From Thermoanaerobaculales bacterium (GTDB lineage Bacteria > Acidobacteriota > Thermoanaerobaculia > Thermoanaerobaculales > Sulfomarinibacteraceae): a stretch of 5,554 nucleotides of DNA. A program made the position numbers and the translations under genes. The DNA lies in assembly GCA_025456385.1 (NCBI GenBank), contig JALOKS010000190.1, forward strand, positions 1-5,554, read 5' to 3'. The notes under the pieces were generated by a model. It was not told the origin of the DNA, searched no databases, and saw nothing but the letters and a program-made list of their open reading frames with translations. Below are positions 1 through 5,554 of the stretch, piece after piece (within the stretch, counting starts at the first letter, position 1; the number at the start of each line of letters is the position of its first letter).

Positions 1-55
1 TGAACAGGAAGCCGAGGAGGGGGAAAAGAGGGATCAGGAAGAGGAACGGGCGCAT
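1..55 (-). CDS. Membrane protein N-terminus, probably NADH-quinone oxidoreductase subunit L (partial)
   Basis: Only the first 18 codons are present before the window ends. They read MRPFLFLIPLFPLLGFLF, one continuous hydrophobic segment with the pattern LIPLxPLLGFL. This resembles the first transmembrane helix of NuoL, the antiporter-like proton-pumping subunit of respiratory complex I, whose members often begin with an 'LIPLLPLLG' stretch. The ATG is preceded on the minus strand by GGGGTGAC, a good anti-SD match with slightly short spacing, and an in-frame TGA lies a short way upstream, so this start is reasonable. It lies 157 nt downstream of the toxin gene on the same strand. In many complex I operons nuoK precedes nuoL, but here no other nuo gene is upstream, so the cluster would have to be split. 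NuoM, NuoN, a hydrogenase-4 or Mrp-type subunit, or an unrelated membrane protein are all possible with so little sequence. Confidence 0.45.
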   Translation of the reverse strand, partial: MRPFLFLIPLFPLLGFLF

Positions 56-94
56 GTCACCCCACAGGCCGTCGGGCCGGGCGGATCATATTTG

Positions 95-238
95 ATGGCC
101 CGGAAGACCGTCAAGCCAAGCAATTGCATCATCTTGGACGGCCGCTTCGAGCTCCTCGAGATCCGCTCCTGGGAGACGAGCGAACTCGCCCGGGATTCCG
201 CGCGGTGGCGGCTCAGAGCTGCCGAAGGAACCGCTTGA
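95..238 (+). CDS. Possible small plus-strand ORF of 47 residues, unknown
   Basis: An ATG at 95 opens a 47-codon frame ending in TGA at 236-238. It sits between the putative nuoL start and the toxin and overlaps the toxin 3' end by 26 nt tail to tail. The product starts MARKTVKPSNCIILDGRFEL and is charged, with a single Cys and two Trp. The third codon positions are almost all G or C while second positions are mixed, the pattern expected of a real coding frame in high-GC DNA. Against it, there is no clear Shine-Dalgarno sequence, I do not recognise the product, and the region may instead hold a remnant of an older gene or only a spacer. The opposite strand also has a stretch without stops here, but without a start codon. 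Confidence 0.2.
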   Translation: MARKTVKPSNCIILDGRFELLEIRSWETSELARDSARWRLRAAEGTA

Positions 239-491
239 CCTCGTCGTGACGGCCCACGCGGACGAGAGTCAGCGTCCCCGGCTCGAGGGCGAAGACGATA
301 CGTAGCCCGAGGCCGACGCGGGCCTCCCAGATCCCGCTGGAGTGGAGCTTGCGCACTCCGAGCCCCGCGTGGCGGTGAGGGGCGCCAAGGGCCTCGGGAA
401 GGGCGAGGATCGCCTCGAACACCGCCGGACGAAGGTCTTCCCTGAGGCCGGTCACGTCGCGCTGGAATGCCTCGCCGAGGGCGATCCTCAT
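213..491 (-). CDS. RelE/ParE-family type II toxin
   Basis: The product is 92 residues, a normal size for the RelE/ParE toxin superfamily, whose RelE-like members are mRNA interferases that cleave mRNA on the ribosome. The order of elements fits the fold: an N-terminal helical region (residues 7-35), then GLGVRKLHSSGIWEARVG (43-60), the strand LRIVFAL (63-69), and the ending RVGRHDEVKRFLRQL (78-92). Basic residues usual near the active surface are present (K48, R58, R64, R81, H82), although I cannot assign catalysis. The ATG at 489-491 was chosen because it overlaps the antitoxin stop as ATGA, which suggests translational coupling. A longer reading back to 641 would only add antisense-like Arg/Gly sequence within the antitoxin gene. 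A purine run (AAGGGGGG) lies about 12 nt upstream of this ATG. It could be a ParE-type (gyrase) rather than RelE-type toxin. Confidence 0.85.
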   Translation of the reverse strand: MRIALGEAFQRDVTGLREDLRPAVFEAILALPEALGAPHRHAGLGVRKLHSSGIWEARVGLGLRIVFALEPGTLTLVRVGRHDEVKRFLRQL

Positions 492-820
492 CGCCGCGAG
501 CGCGCCCCCCTTCGTCTCGGTGGAGAGGACCGACGAGGCCCTGGCCCCCGCGGCGCGGAACCGAGATGGGCGACCGCCTCGGCGGGTCCCTCGAAAGTCA
601 GGTTCGCCCCGTTCGCCCGCTCTGCCGCGATGAGGCTCCACAGCCGTTCCGCCTGCGGGTCCGTGAGCCGCGGCGCGAGCTCGAGGTCCTCCGCCGAGAC
701 CGGAACGATGGCCGCCACGAGGCGCGAGCCACGCATCAGCACGACCTGCTCGCCCCGCTCGGCCGCGTCGACGAGGGCGTTCAGCCGGGCCTTCGCCTCC
801 CGAATCGTCACGGTTTGCAT
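488..820 (-). CDS. Phd/YefM-family antitoxin
   Basis: The product is 110 residues. Residues 1-42 carry the classic Phd/YefM DNA-binding start: TIREAKARLNALVDAAERGE (5-24) followed by QVVLMRGSRLVAAIVPVS (25-42). This domain dimerises and binds the operon's own operator. Residues 49-87 should be the toxin-binding helix region (Q56-AERLWSLIAAERANG, then a FEGPAEAV segment). The final 24 residues (87-110) are odd: nine Arg plus many Pro, Gly and Ser. Typical members are nearer 75-90 residues, so this tail is an extension. The gene ends by sharing ATGA with the toxin start, and antitoxin-first order is usual for this family. There is no close Shine-Dalgarno sequence before the ATG (AGAGGT ends 12 nt upstream), which fits the leaderless transcript predicted from the promoter. 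Regulation is expected to be autorepression by the antitoxin and toxin complex. Confidence 0.88.
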   Translation of the reverse strand: MQTVTIREAKARLNALVDAAERGEQVVLMRGSRLVAAIVPVSAEDLELAPRLTDPQAERLWSLIAAERANGANLTFEGPAEAVAHLGSAPRGPGPRRSSPPRRRGARSRR

Positions 821-825
821 GGGCG

Positions 826-855
826 ATTTTGGACCTCTTGTCGAGTCCCTGTCAA
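826..855 (-). promoter_or_regulatory. Predicted sigma-70-type promoter of the toxin-antitoxin operon
   Basis: On the minus strand a perfect -35 hexamer TTGACA (850-855) is followed after 18 nt by CAAAAT (826-831), a 4 of 6 match to the -10 consensus. Five bases (CGCCC) separate the -10 element from the antitoxin ATG at 820. Transcription starting 6-7 nt past the -10 element would begin at or within that ATG, predicting a leaderless message. The position directly upstream of the antitoxin, and the lack of a close Shine-Dalgarno sequence, support the call. The -10 match is only moderate. Confidence 0.5.
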
Positions 856-874
856 GGGACCTCTGACAGAGGCC
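831..874. promoter_or_regulatory. Overlapping inverted and direct repeats, probable antitoxin operator
   Basis: A perfect 6-bp inverted repeat, gtccct (845-850) and agggac (855-860), with a 4-nt centre is exactly centred on the -35 box. A second inverted repeat overlaps it: cctct (860-864) and agagg (868-872), extendable to ggacctct/agaggcc with one bulged base (857-874). The octamer ggacctct also recurs directly at 831-838 and 857-864, placing a further half-site between the -35 and -10 boxes. Phd/YefM antitoxins are known to bind short palindromes over their own promoter, so operator function is a reasonable inference. Confidence 0.5.
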
Positions 875-1138
875 GGCCCCCTTCTTTATTGCCGCGCCCG
901 GAATAGGGCAGCGGCGTTGGCGAAGGGGTGGGTAGGGTGCGGGTATACCGGTTTGGCAAGCGGTCGCGAGATCGAGCGTCCGGGGTCTCCGATCGGACCC
1001 GCGCGCGCCAGCTCGGCAAGCTGCTGGCGAAGCTCTTCCAGCTGGCGGAGGTCCACTCGGTTTGTCTGGCTGGCGAACGAGCGCGGCCGCTGAGCCTCAC
1101 GCGCTGACCGACCTGCGAGCGTTCGCGAGCAGACGAGG

Positions 1139-4100
1139 CTAGGGTTTTGCCACCGCGTCGCCCTCCTGGGTGGTGACCGTGAATCTCCTGAACCGTCCGT
1201 AGCGTGCCACGCCCTTGAACGGGTCCGGGAACGTCCGCTGCTTTGCCCCCTCCACGTCCGCGTATTCCTCCCGCATCTCCGAGGGCACCCACATCGCCAG
1301 CGCCGGTTCGGGCCGGTAATCGGCGGTCACGCGCGCCTTGGCCTCAGGGCCGAAGTCGAACTCGACCTCGCTTCGCACCACGGTTCCGCGTGAGGGACTC
1401 ACCCAGAAGCGACCCTTCGCCGGCCGGTCCGAGTCTCCCGACCCCCTGACCAGCGTCGGCCGCGACATCTCCCGGAACCCCAGCTCGACGACCTCCGTCG
1501 CGGCGATGGTCTTTCGCTCCCCGAGTCGGAACTCGAAGCGGGGCTGGTTGTCCGGCAGGAGGAATACCAGTGGCAGGGTCGGCAGGTTCACCGTCCGATT
1601 CACCGGGCCGATGTTGTACGCGGCACTTGCCGCCAGCAGCCTCTTCGCCTGCTCATGCGCATCGGGGCGGGGCTTCGAGAACAGCTCGACCAGCCGCTCC
1701 ATGTGGTCGCGCACCGGCCTGCCGTCCACCTCGAAGACATCGCGGTAGCTGGCCCAGGGAAACTCGCCCGCGAGCCGCATGAACACGAGGTCGGCGCGTG
1801 TCGTCTGTTTCTTGTGGTCCTTCTCCGTGACGCGCACCCTCGTGAGGTGTCGACGGCGGTCCTCGTCCGTGTGCTGGCTCGGGTCCAGGCTGAGCTCACC
1901 GTGCGGCCCCGGTCGCTCGGTGCGCTGTACCGTGATCTCGAGGTCCTGGGTGTAGGTCTCCTCGACCACGAGGTAGTGGAAGCCCTGCTCGTACTCCACC
2001 ACGTAGTCGCCGGCGCGCTGCAGCGCCTGTACCAGCTCGGGGCCGTACAGCGCAGCCGGGTCGGGCCCGCGCGCGGCCGGTGGGGCAATCGGGGAAGGTG
2101 CCGCCCCGGCCACGTCCGCCTCCGCCGCGCGCTCGAGCCGGTGGAAGCCCGAGAACTTCGCCGTGGCCTTCGAGGGCTGGCCGAACAGCGATCGCTCTCC
2201 CGGAAGGTCCTCGTACTTCTCGCGCCTTTCGACGGGGACCCACATGCCGAGCGCCGGGTCCTGGCGGAACTCCACCGAGACGAAGGCTCGCGCGGACCGG
2301 GGCGCGAACCGGAATTCCAGCTCGCTGCGCACGAGCGTGCCGTGGGCAGGGTCGATCGACAGCCGGCCGCTGGCGGGGAGTGGCTCGCCGTCGGACTGGT
2401 TGAGGAGCGTCGGCCTCGCGACCTCCTCGAAGACGACCTCGACGGTGTCGACGTTCTCGACCCTGCGCTTCCCGGCCTGCTTCCAACCGAAGCGCGGCTG
2501 GTTCTTCGGGTGCAGGATGGCCAGGCCGATCGTCGGCTCGTTGAGGTTCCTCATGCAAGGGCCGACGGTGTAGCGGTTGTCGCTGTCCGCGAGCAGCCCG
2601 CGGGCCTGACGCTCGGCCTCGGCCGCGGGCAGGCCCGAGAAGAGCCGCGCAAGCCGCGGCTCGCGGTCCCGTATCTTCTCATCGTCCACCTCGTAGACGT
2701 CGCGGAAGAAGCTCCAGCCCTCGCCGCTGGAAGACCGTACGAAGGCCACGTCGGCCTTCGTCGACCGCAGGCACCACGGCTTGATGGCGCAGGTCAACGC
2801 GAGATGCCTCGCCGACCCCTCGACACGCTTGACGATGCGGCCGTCCTCGGGCACCAGAACCCACTCCCGGTACTCCTCCTCCGCGGCGACGTCTCGGAAG
2901 CTCTGCTCGTACTCGAGCACGTACCGGCCCGCGCGCTCGAGTACCGGCTCTAGCGCCGCGGGTACGGGGGGCGCCTTCGCGACCGGAGTGGCTGGCACCG
3001 GCTGGTTGGCCGCAGATGCGGGGTCGCCCCGCCGGTGGATCTCGAACGACGTGCGGCTCTCGGCCGTGTCCTTGCCGGTGCTGACCGTGGCCACGACCTC
3101 GTAGCGGCCGGCGGGCAGGGAGCCTACCGTGATGCCGCCGACCCAGTCCCGGCGGCCCTCGGCGTCCGGCGCTGGCAGCGCGGGCGTCAGCTTCTTGACG
3201 CTCTCGCCGCCGCGTCGCAGCTCCACGCGCAACTCGGGCGTCGTGCCCGCTGCGCCATAGATTGGCAGCAGCAAGGGAACCTCATGCGTGTCGGGCGGCA
3301 GTGTGGCCGTGCCGAGCTCGGGCTGGATCGCGACGCCGCCGACGGTCAGCGGGTCGGGACCCGCCGCCGGATCCGCCGGTTCCGCGGTGCGGACGACCGT
3401 CAGGCTGCCGAGGGCGAGGCTGCCGGCAGGGGCCGCGACGTCGGCCGCCGTGCGCGAAGTGCTGAGGCGGCCGGTCTGCCGGTCCTGCAGCGCCGCCTCG
3501 ACCGTATAGCGGCCCGGGGGCAGCGGGAGCAGCCGGCGGAACACGAATTTCGCCTCGCGCGGGCGGCCGGCCGGGTCGAGCCTCCCATCGACCGGCCAGT
3601 CCTGGGAGAGCCGCGCGACGGCGCGTCCCGTCGCGTCCTTGATCAGCGCCAGCAGCGCGAGATGGGCGCGGTACGTGCCGGCGTCGGGGTCGCGCGCGAT
3701 CCCGACCGCCGAGGCCGGGACCTGCGCCAGGAACACGACCTCGCGCTCGCCGCCGCGCGGCGCGAACTGCAGCAGGCCCGCTTCGTGCTCGAACGCGAGC
3801 GGAGGATCGGTTTGCGCGAGCGCGGCCATCAGCGGCAGCTCGAAGGTGGTCAGCATCGGCGTGCTGGCGGCGGTGGCGTAGTAGCCAGAGCGCGTGCGCA
3901 CGCGCACGCCCGGCCGAAGGACCTTGACGCCGATGCGCCGGAACCTGCCGTCCTGCGCCGGGTTCGGCGGCGTGTAGGCCATCTCGTAGTACTGCCCGAG
4001 CTCCTGGACGACGGCCGCCAGGCGCGCGCCGAGGTCGTTGCTGTCCTCGATCGCCAGCCCGCCGGTGTCCTTGGCCACGTGCTCGAGGAACCGTCCGCTG

Positions 4101-5179
4101 AGCTGATGCAGGGCCAGGGGGCTCTGGGCGATGCGGCCCCCACCCGCGTCGCCGCGCTCGGTGTCGACGGTCGCCGGCGCACTGATGCCGCGGCCGCCGC
4201 TCGGAGGGCCCGCCGCGCCGTACTGGCTGATCGCGTCGTCGAACGCGCCGCGCCCGCCGACGCGGGCCGGCCTCAGGCCGCGTACGTCGGCGGTGTAGAT
4301 GGTGACGTTGGCCCGGTTGGCGGCGCTGACCATGGCGTCGTAGGCGACACTCGTGCTCTCCGGCGCCTCGTAGTCCACACCGAAGTAGATGACGGACTTC
4401 CTCCCGCGCACGGGTGCGAGGCTGCGCGAGATTGTGATGAGCGCGTAAAGCGAATCGTAAGTCTGCACGCGCTGCGACAGCTCGGCGAGGTCCGCCGCCA
4501 CTGCCGGGCTGATGCTGGTCGCCAGGTCCTGCGGCACCGGCGCCAGGTCCGGCGGTCTCTGGGCTTCGGCAGGCGGTGTCGACGGCGGTGGTGCCGTCGC
4601 CTGCTTGTCGGGGGCGGCGGAGGCGCGGCTGCGGGCGTCGTCGCCGAGGGTGGCGTCCTGCACGGCCGTGCTCAGCTCCTGCGGGTCGGCCGTGAACGTC
4701 CGCAGCATGCGCGTGCCCTCGGTGTAGACCTTGAACACGGCGAACCAGGTGTTCGGAGGGAAGCGCTGCTTCAACAGGTCGAGGGCGCCCTGGCGTGCGT
4801 ACGGTGCCAAGGCGACGGTCAGCTTGTCGAAGAGCAACACGACGAGGTTGGCCTGGCTCGGCGCCGCCGGCGCCTGATCCCCTGGCTGCGGGACGCCGGG
4901 CGGGGTCGGCGTGGCCGCGGCCGGTCCACCTGCCGCGCGCACAAGGCGAAACGACTGGACTTGGCAACGCCGACCGTCCTCGAACACCTGGACGTCCTCG
5001 AGCCTGAGGTCTGCGACCGGCCGGCCCTTGCCGTCCTTGGCCACCATGTCCAGCAGCACCACCTGCGTGTCTGTACCGAAGGTGGGGGGAACCTGCTGCG
5101 GCCCTGCGAGGCTGACGCGGGCCGGCGCTACCCCGAGCAGCATCGCGGCGCCCACGATTCGGACCATCCTTCGGAGCAT
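1139..5179 (-). CDS. Secreted VWFA-related (TIGR03436-like) protein with two tandem C-terminal domains
   Basis: The product is 1346 residues, much longer than the few hundred residues I regard as usual for this family. Residues 1-25 are a Sec signal peptide: basic MLRRMVR, hydrophobic core, likely cut after SLA. Residues 34-80 hold the family opening (VAKDGKGRPVADL, then VFEDGR). A VWA-like module covers about 110-300 (NLVVLLFD, RGRKSVIYFG, SAANRANVTIYTADVRGL), broken by a Pro/Ala-rich insertion at 180-225. The family ending follows at 365-437 (DTGG, YYEMAYTPPN, DGRFRRIGVKV, SGYYA). Residues 441-580 and 583-713 look like beta-sandwich segments. Two diverged copies of one domain follow at about 745-1016 and 1050-1334. 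The metal site is degenerate: D118-K-L-T-V instead of DxSxS. The start was chosen for its strong Shine-Dalgarno sequence and adjacent signal peptide; an upstream TTG at 5335 is in frame but adds a non-signal-like stretch. Role unknown; periplasmic or surface protein binding is a guess. Confidence 0.88.
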   Translation of the reverse strand: MLRRMVRIVGAAMLLGVAPARVSLAGPQQVPPTFGTDTQVVLLDMVAKDGKGRPVADLRLEDVQVFEDGRRCQVQSFRLVRAAGGPAAATPTPPGVPQPGDQAPAAPSQANLVVLLFDKLTVALAPYARQGALDLLKQRFPPNTWFAVFKVYTEGTRMLRTFTADPQELSTAVQDATLGDDARSRASAAPDKQATAPPPSTPPAEAQRPPDLAPVPQDLATSISPAVAADLAELSQRVQTYDSLYALITISRSLAPVRGRKSVIYFGVDYEAPESTSVAYDAMVSAANRANVTIYTADVRGLRPARVGGRGAFDDAISQYGAAGPPSGGRGISAPATVDTERGDAGGGRIAQSPLALHQLSGRFLEHVAKDTGGLAIEDSNDLGARLAAVVQELGQYYEMAYTPPNPAQDGRFRRIGVKVLRPGVRVRTRSGYYATAASTPMLTTFELPLMAALAQTDPPLAFEHEAGLLQFAPRGGEREVVFLAQVPASAVGIARDPDAGTYRAHLALLALIKDATGRAVARLSQDWPVDGRLDPAGRPREAKFVFRRLLPLPPGRYTVEAALQDRQTGRLSTSRTAADVAAPAGSLALGSLTVVRTAEPADPAAGPDPLTVGGVAIQPELGTATLPPDTHEVPLLLPIYGAAGTTPELRVELRRGGESVKKLTPALPAPDAEGRRDWVGGITVGSLPAGRYEVVATVSTGKDTAESRTSFEIHRRGDPASAANQPVPATPVAKAPPVPAALEPVLERAGRYVLEYEQSFRDVAAEEEYREWVLVPEDGRIVKRVEGSARHLALTCAIKPWCLRSTKADVAFVRSSSGEGWSFFRDVYEVDDEKIRDREPRLARLFSGLPAAEAERQARGLLADSDNRYTVGPCMRNLNEPTIGLAILHPKNQPRFGWKQAGKRRVENVDTVEVVFEEVARPTLLNQSDGEPLPASGRLSIDPAHGTLVRSELEFRFAPRSARAFVSVEFRQDPALGMWVPVERREKYEDLPGERSLFGQPSKATAKFSGFHRLERAAEADVAGAAPSPIAPPAARGPDPAALYGPELVQALQRAGDYVVEYEQGFHYLVVEETYTQDLEITVQRTERPGPHGELSLDPSQHTDEDRRRHLTRVRVTEKDHKKQTTRADLVFMRLAGEFPWASYRDVFEVDGRPVRDHMERLVELFSKPRPDAHEQAKRLLAASAAYNIGPVNRTVNLPTLPLVFLLPDNQPRFEFRLGERKTIAATEVVELGFREMSRPTLVRGSGDSDRPAKGRFWVSPSRGTVVRSEVEFDFGPEAKARVTADYRPEPALAMWVPSEMREEYADVEGAKQRTFPDPFKGVARYGRFRRFTVTTQEGDAVAKP
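1178..2032 (-). repeat. Second copy of the tandem C-terminal domain (residues about 1050-1334)
   Basis: This copy aligns along its whole length with the copy encoded at 2132-2947. Shared landmarks in order are RAGDYVVEYEQGF (1055-1067), an EETY segment, RADLVFMR (1128-1135), YRDVFEVDGRPVRD (1145-1158), a helical LLAASAAYNIG (1181-1191), NQPRFEF (1211-1217), SRPTLV, GRFWVSP with GTVVRSEVEF, PALAMWVPSEMREEY (1292-1306) and a closing ARYGRFRRF. It lacks the Cys residues of the first copy. The divergence is at protein level, so this is an old duplication rather than a recent DNA repeat. I believe similar domains occur alone in acidobacterial secreted proteins, from memory only. Confidence 0.8.
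2132..2947 (-). repeat. First copy of the tandem C-terminal domain (residues about 745-1016)
   Basis: The landmarks match the second copy: RAGRYVLEYEQSF (749-761), EEEYREW, KADVAFVR (808-815), FRDVYEVDDEKIRD (825-838), the 'NRYTVGP' turn, NQPRFGW (893-899), ARPTLL, GRLSIDP with GTLVRSELEF, PALGMWVPVERREKY (975-989) and a closing KFSGFHRLE. Unlike the second copy it has three Cys (C797, C803, C875). C797 and C803 lie in a CAIKPWC motif just before the KADVAFVR strand. A Pro/Ala-rich linker (about 1021-1045) joins the two copies. Confidence 0.8.
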
Positions 5180-5436
5180 CCGCTCCTCCTCCCGTCTGGT
5201 ATCCCCGTCCGGGCAGGCCTTGTGCGTGTCGTGCCACTCCACGTTCGATCCTCCGACGAGGGTGCGTCCTCCCAAGGCAACGGCGTGTCCGTCCCAGGCG
5301 ACGCCCGTTCGCATTGATCGCGACGTTCTACTCAAACGCGCCGCGGCTCAGATCACCTCTCCTGACGACTGCAAGTTGTCTGCCGGCGGACTGCCCCTAC
5401 CCCGCCCGCAATCTGCCCACGGGGCCTCCGAGCCGC
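5180..5436. other. 257-nt spacer between the MogA/MoaB-like gene and the VWFA gene
   Basis: It presumably contains the VWFA gene promoter, but I find no convincing -35/-10 pair on the minus strand. The VWFA reading frame remains open upstream to a TTG at 5335. The translated extension is polar, carries no signal-like segment and would bury the signal peptide, so it is treated as untranslated. A short gccc/gggc inverted repeat (5415-5425) lies just past the upstream gene's stop and has no U-tract, so a terminator is not called. Confidence 0.5.
5185..5193 (-). promoter_or_regulatory. Strong Shine-Dalgarno sequence of the VWFA gene
   Basis: The minus strand reads GGGAGGAGG here, then AGCGG and the ATG at 5177-5179. 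AGGAGG lies 5 nt from the start and a second GGAGG lies 8 nt away, both suitable. This decides the start over the upstream in-frame TTG (5335) and ATG (5314) and the downstream ATG (5167). Confidence 0.85.
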
Positions 5437-5554
5437 CTAATCGTGCTTCGTCCGTCCCGCGAGCAGGTCGACGACGTGCGGCAGGAGCGGGAGTAGCGCC
5501 TGGAGGCCGCTGCGGACGCCCTTCGGGCTGCCCGGCAGGTTGACGATCAGGCAG
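5437..5554 (-). CDS. MogA/MoaB-family molybdenum cofactor biosynthesis protein, C-terminal fragment
   Basis: The last 38 residues and stop (TAG at 5437-5439) are inside the window; the rest lies beyond the right edge. The fragment starts CLIVNLPGSPKGVR and continues with LQALLPLLPHVVDLLAG. The LIVNLPGSPKGV motif followed by a helix with LLPLLPH is characteristic of the C-terminal end of MogA/MoaB proteins. This family, related to the gephyrin and Cnx1 G domains, binds molybdopterin, and MogA adenylates it with ATP before molybdenum insertion. MogA and MoaB cannot be separated from this piece, and a fusion such as MoaC-MogA is possible. The stop is followed by a 257-nt gap before the next gene, so co-transcription with the VWFA gene is not required. 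Confidence 0.85.
   Translation of the reverse strand, partial: CLIVNLPGSPKGVRSGLQALLPLLPHVVDLLAGRTKHD

Larger units (their letters stand above)
821..1138. other. 318-nt spacer between the VWFA gene and the antitoxin
   Basis: The antitoxin end (821-874) holds the promoter and operator repeats described separately. The remainder (875-1138) has no convincing gene. One minus-strand frame from a GTG at 1056 to TAA at 886-888 encodes 56 residues beginning VDLRQLEELRQQLAELARAG, a short amphipathic helix, then a Pro/Ala-rich part. The same frame stays open upstream but has no ATG and no Shine-Dalgarno sequence, so it is not called as a gene. An imperfect 18-nt inverted repeat lies at 1114-1131, just past the VWFA stop, without a following U-tract. 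Confidence 0.55.

Noticed and set aside
492..641. Longer toxin start at 641
   Set aside because: The added 50 residues are Arg/Gly-rich and lie entirely inside the antitoxin gene; the ATGA overlap at 488-491 gives a toxin of normal family length.
467..1093. A 208-residue plus-strand frame across the antitoxin and spacer
   Set aside because: It is Arg/Pro-rich and runs antisense through the well-supported antitoxin.
1114..1131. Inverted repeat after the VWFA stop as a terminator
   Set aside because: The stem has mismatches and there is no U-tract, so an intrinsic terminator is not supported.
852..1292. A 146-residue minus-strand frame spanning the VWFA 3' end and spacer
   Set aside because: It overlaps the VWFA gene by about 150 nt in another frame, has low-complexity composition and no ribosome binding site.
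1655..2953. A 432-residue plus-strand open frame opposite the C-terminal repeats
   Set aside because: It is the antisense shadow of the duplicated domain; the minus frame carries the repeat landmarks and natural composition.
5221..5236. Possible sigma-54 promoter (TGGCAC on the minus strand)
   Set aside because: The GG to GC spacing is two bases short of the required -24/-12 arrangement and there is no TTGC.
3282..5237. A 651-residue minus-strand frame overlapping the VWFA gene
   Set aside because: It is the same strand in another frame, is dominated by Arg/Gly/Ala/Pro, and has no domain.
3035..5317. A 760-residue plus-strand open frame opposite the VWFA gene
   Set aside because: Its product is very rich in Arg, Ala and Gly with no recognisable domain, as expected for antisense of a high-GC gene whose real frame shows a signal peptide and family motifs.
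5180..5335. Longer VWFA start at TTG 5335 or ATG 5314
   Set aside because: The extension is polar and would place the signal peptide internally, while the ATG at 5179 has an excellent Shine-Dalgarno sequence.

Overview
High-GC bacterial DNA, most likely from Acidobacteriota or a close relative. The main evidence is the gene filling three quarters of the window: a secreted protein whose N-terminal part matches the VWFA-related Acidobacterial domain family (TIGR03436). This assignment rests on motif recognition by eye, not on a search.

All well-supported genes are on the minus strand, so the order of transcription runs right to left. At the right edge is the C-terminal end of a MogA/MoaB-type molybdenum-cofactor protein (5437-5554). 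After a 257-nt spacer comes a 1346-residue exported protein (1139-5179) preceded by a very strong Shine-Dalgarno sequence. It has a signal peptide, a VWA-like module with a degenerate metal site, two beta-rich segments, and two tandem diverged copies of a C-terminal domain of about 270-285 residues. A 318-nt spacer follows. Next is a Phd/YefM antitoxin and RelE/ParE toxin pair joined by an ATGA overlap (213-820). At the left edge is the first 18 codons of a membrane protein resembling the start of NuoL, subunit L of NADH-quinone oxidoreductase (1-55).

The genes do not form one obvious pathway. The toxin-antitoxin pair looks like a self-contained accessory module with its own promoter. That promoter has a perfect TTGACA -35 box at the centre of a palindrome, and the -10 position predicts a transcript starting at or next to the antitoxin ATG. 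The large secreted protein appears to be a single-gene unit. The most interesting points are its duplicated C-terminal domain, the overlapping operator-like repeats and leaderless prediction at the antitoxin promoter, and the Arg-rich antitoxin tail. No tRNA, rRNA, CRISPR array or insertion sequence was seen.
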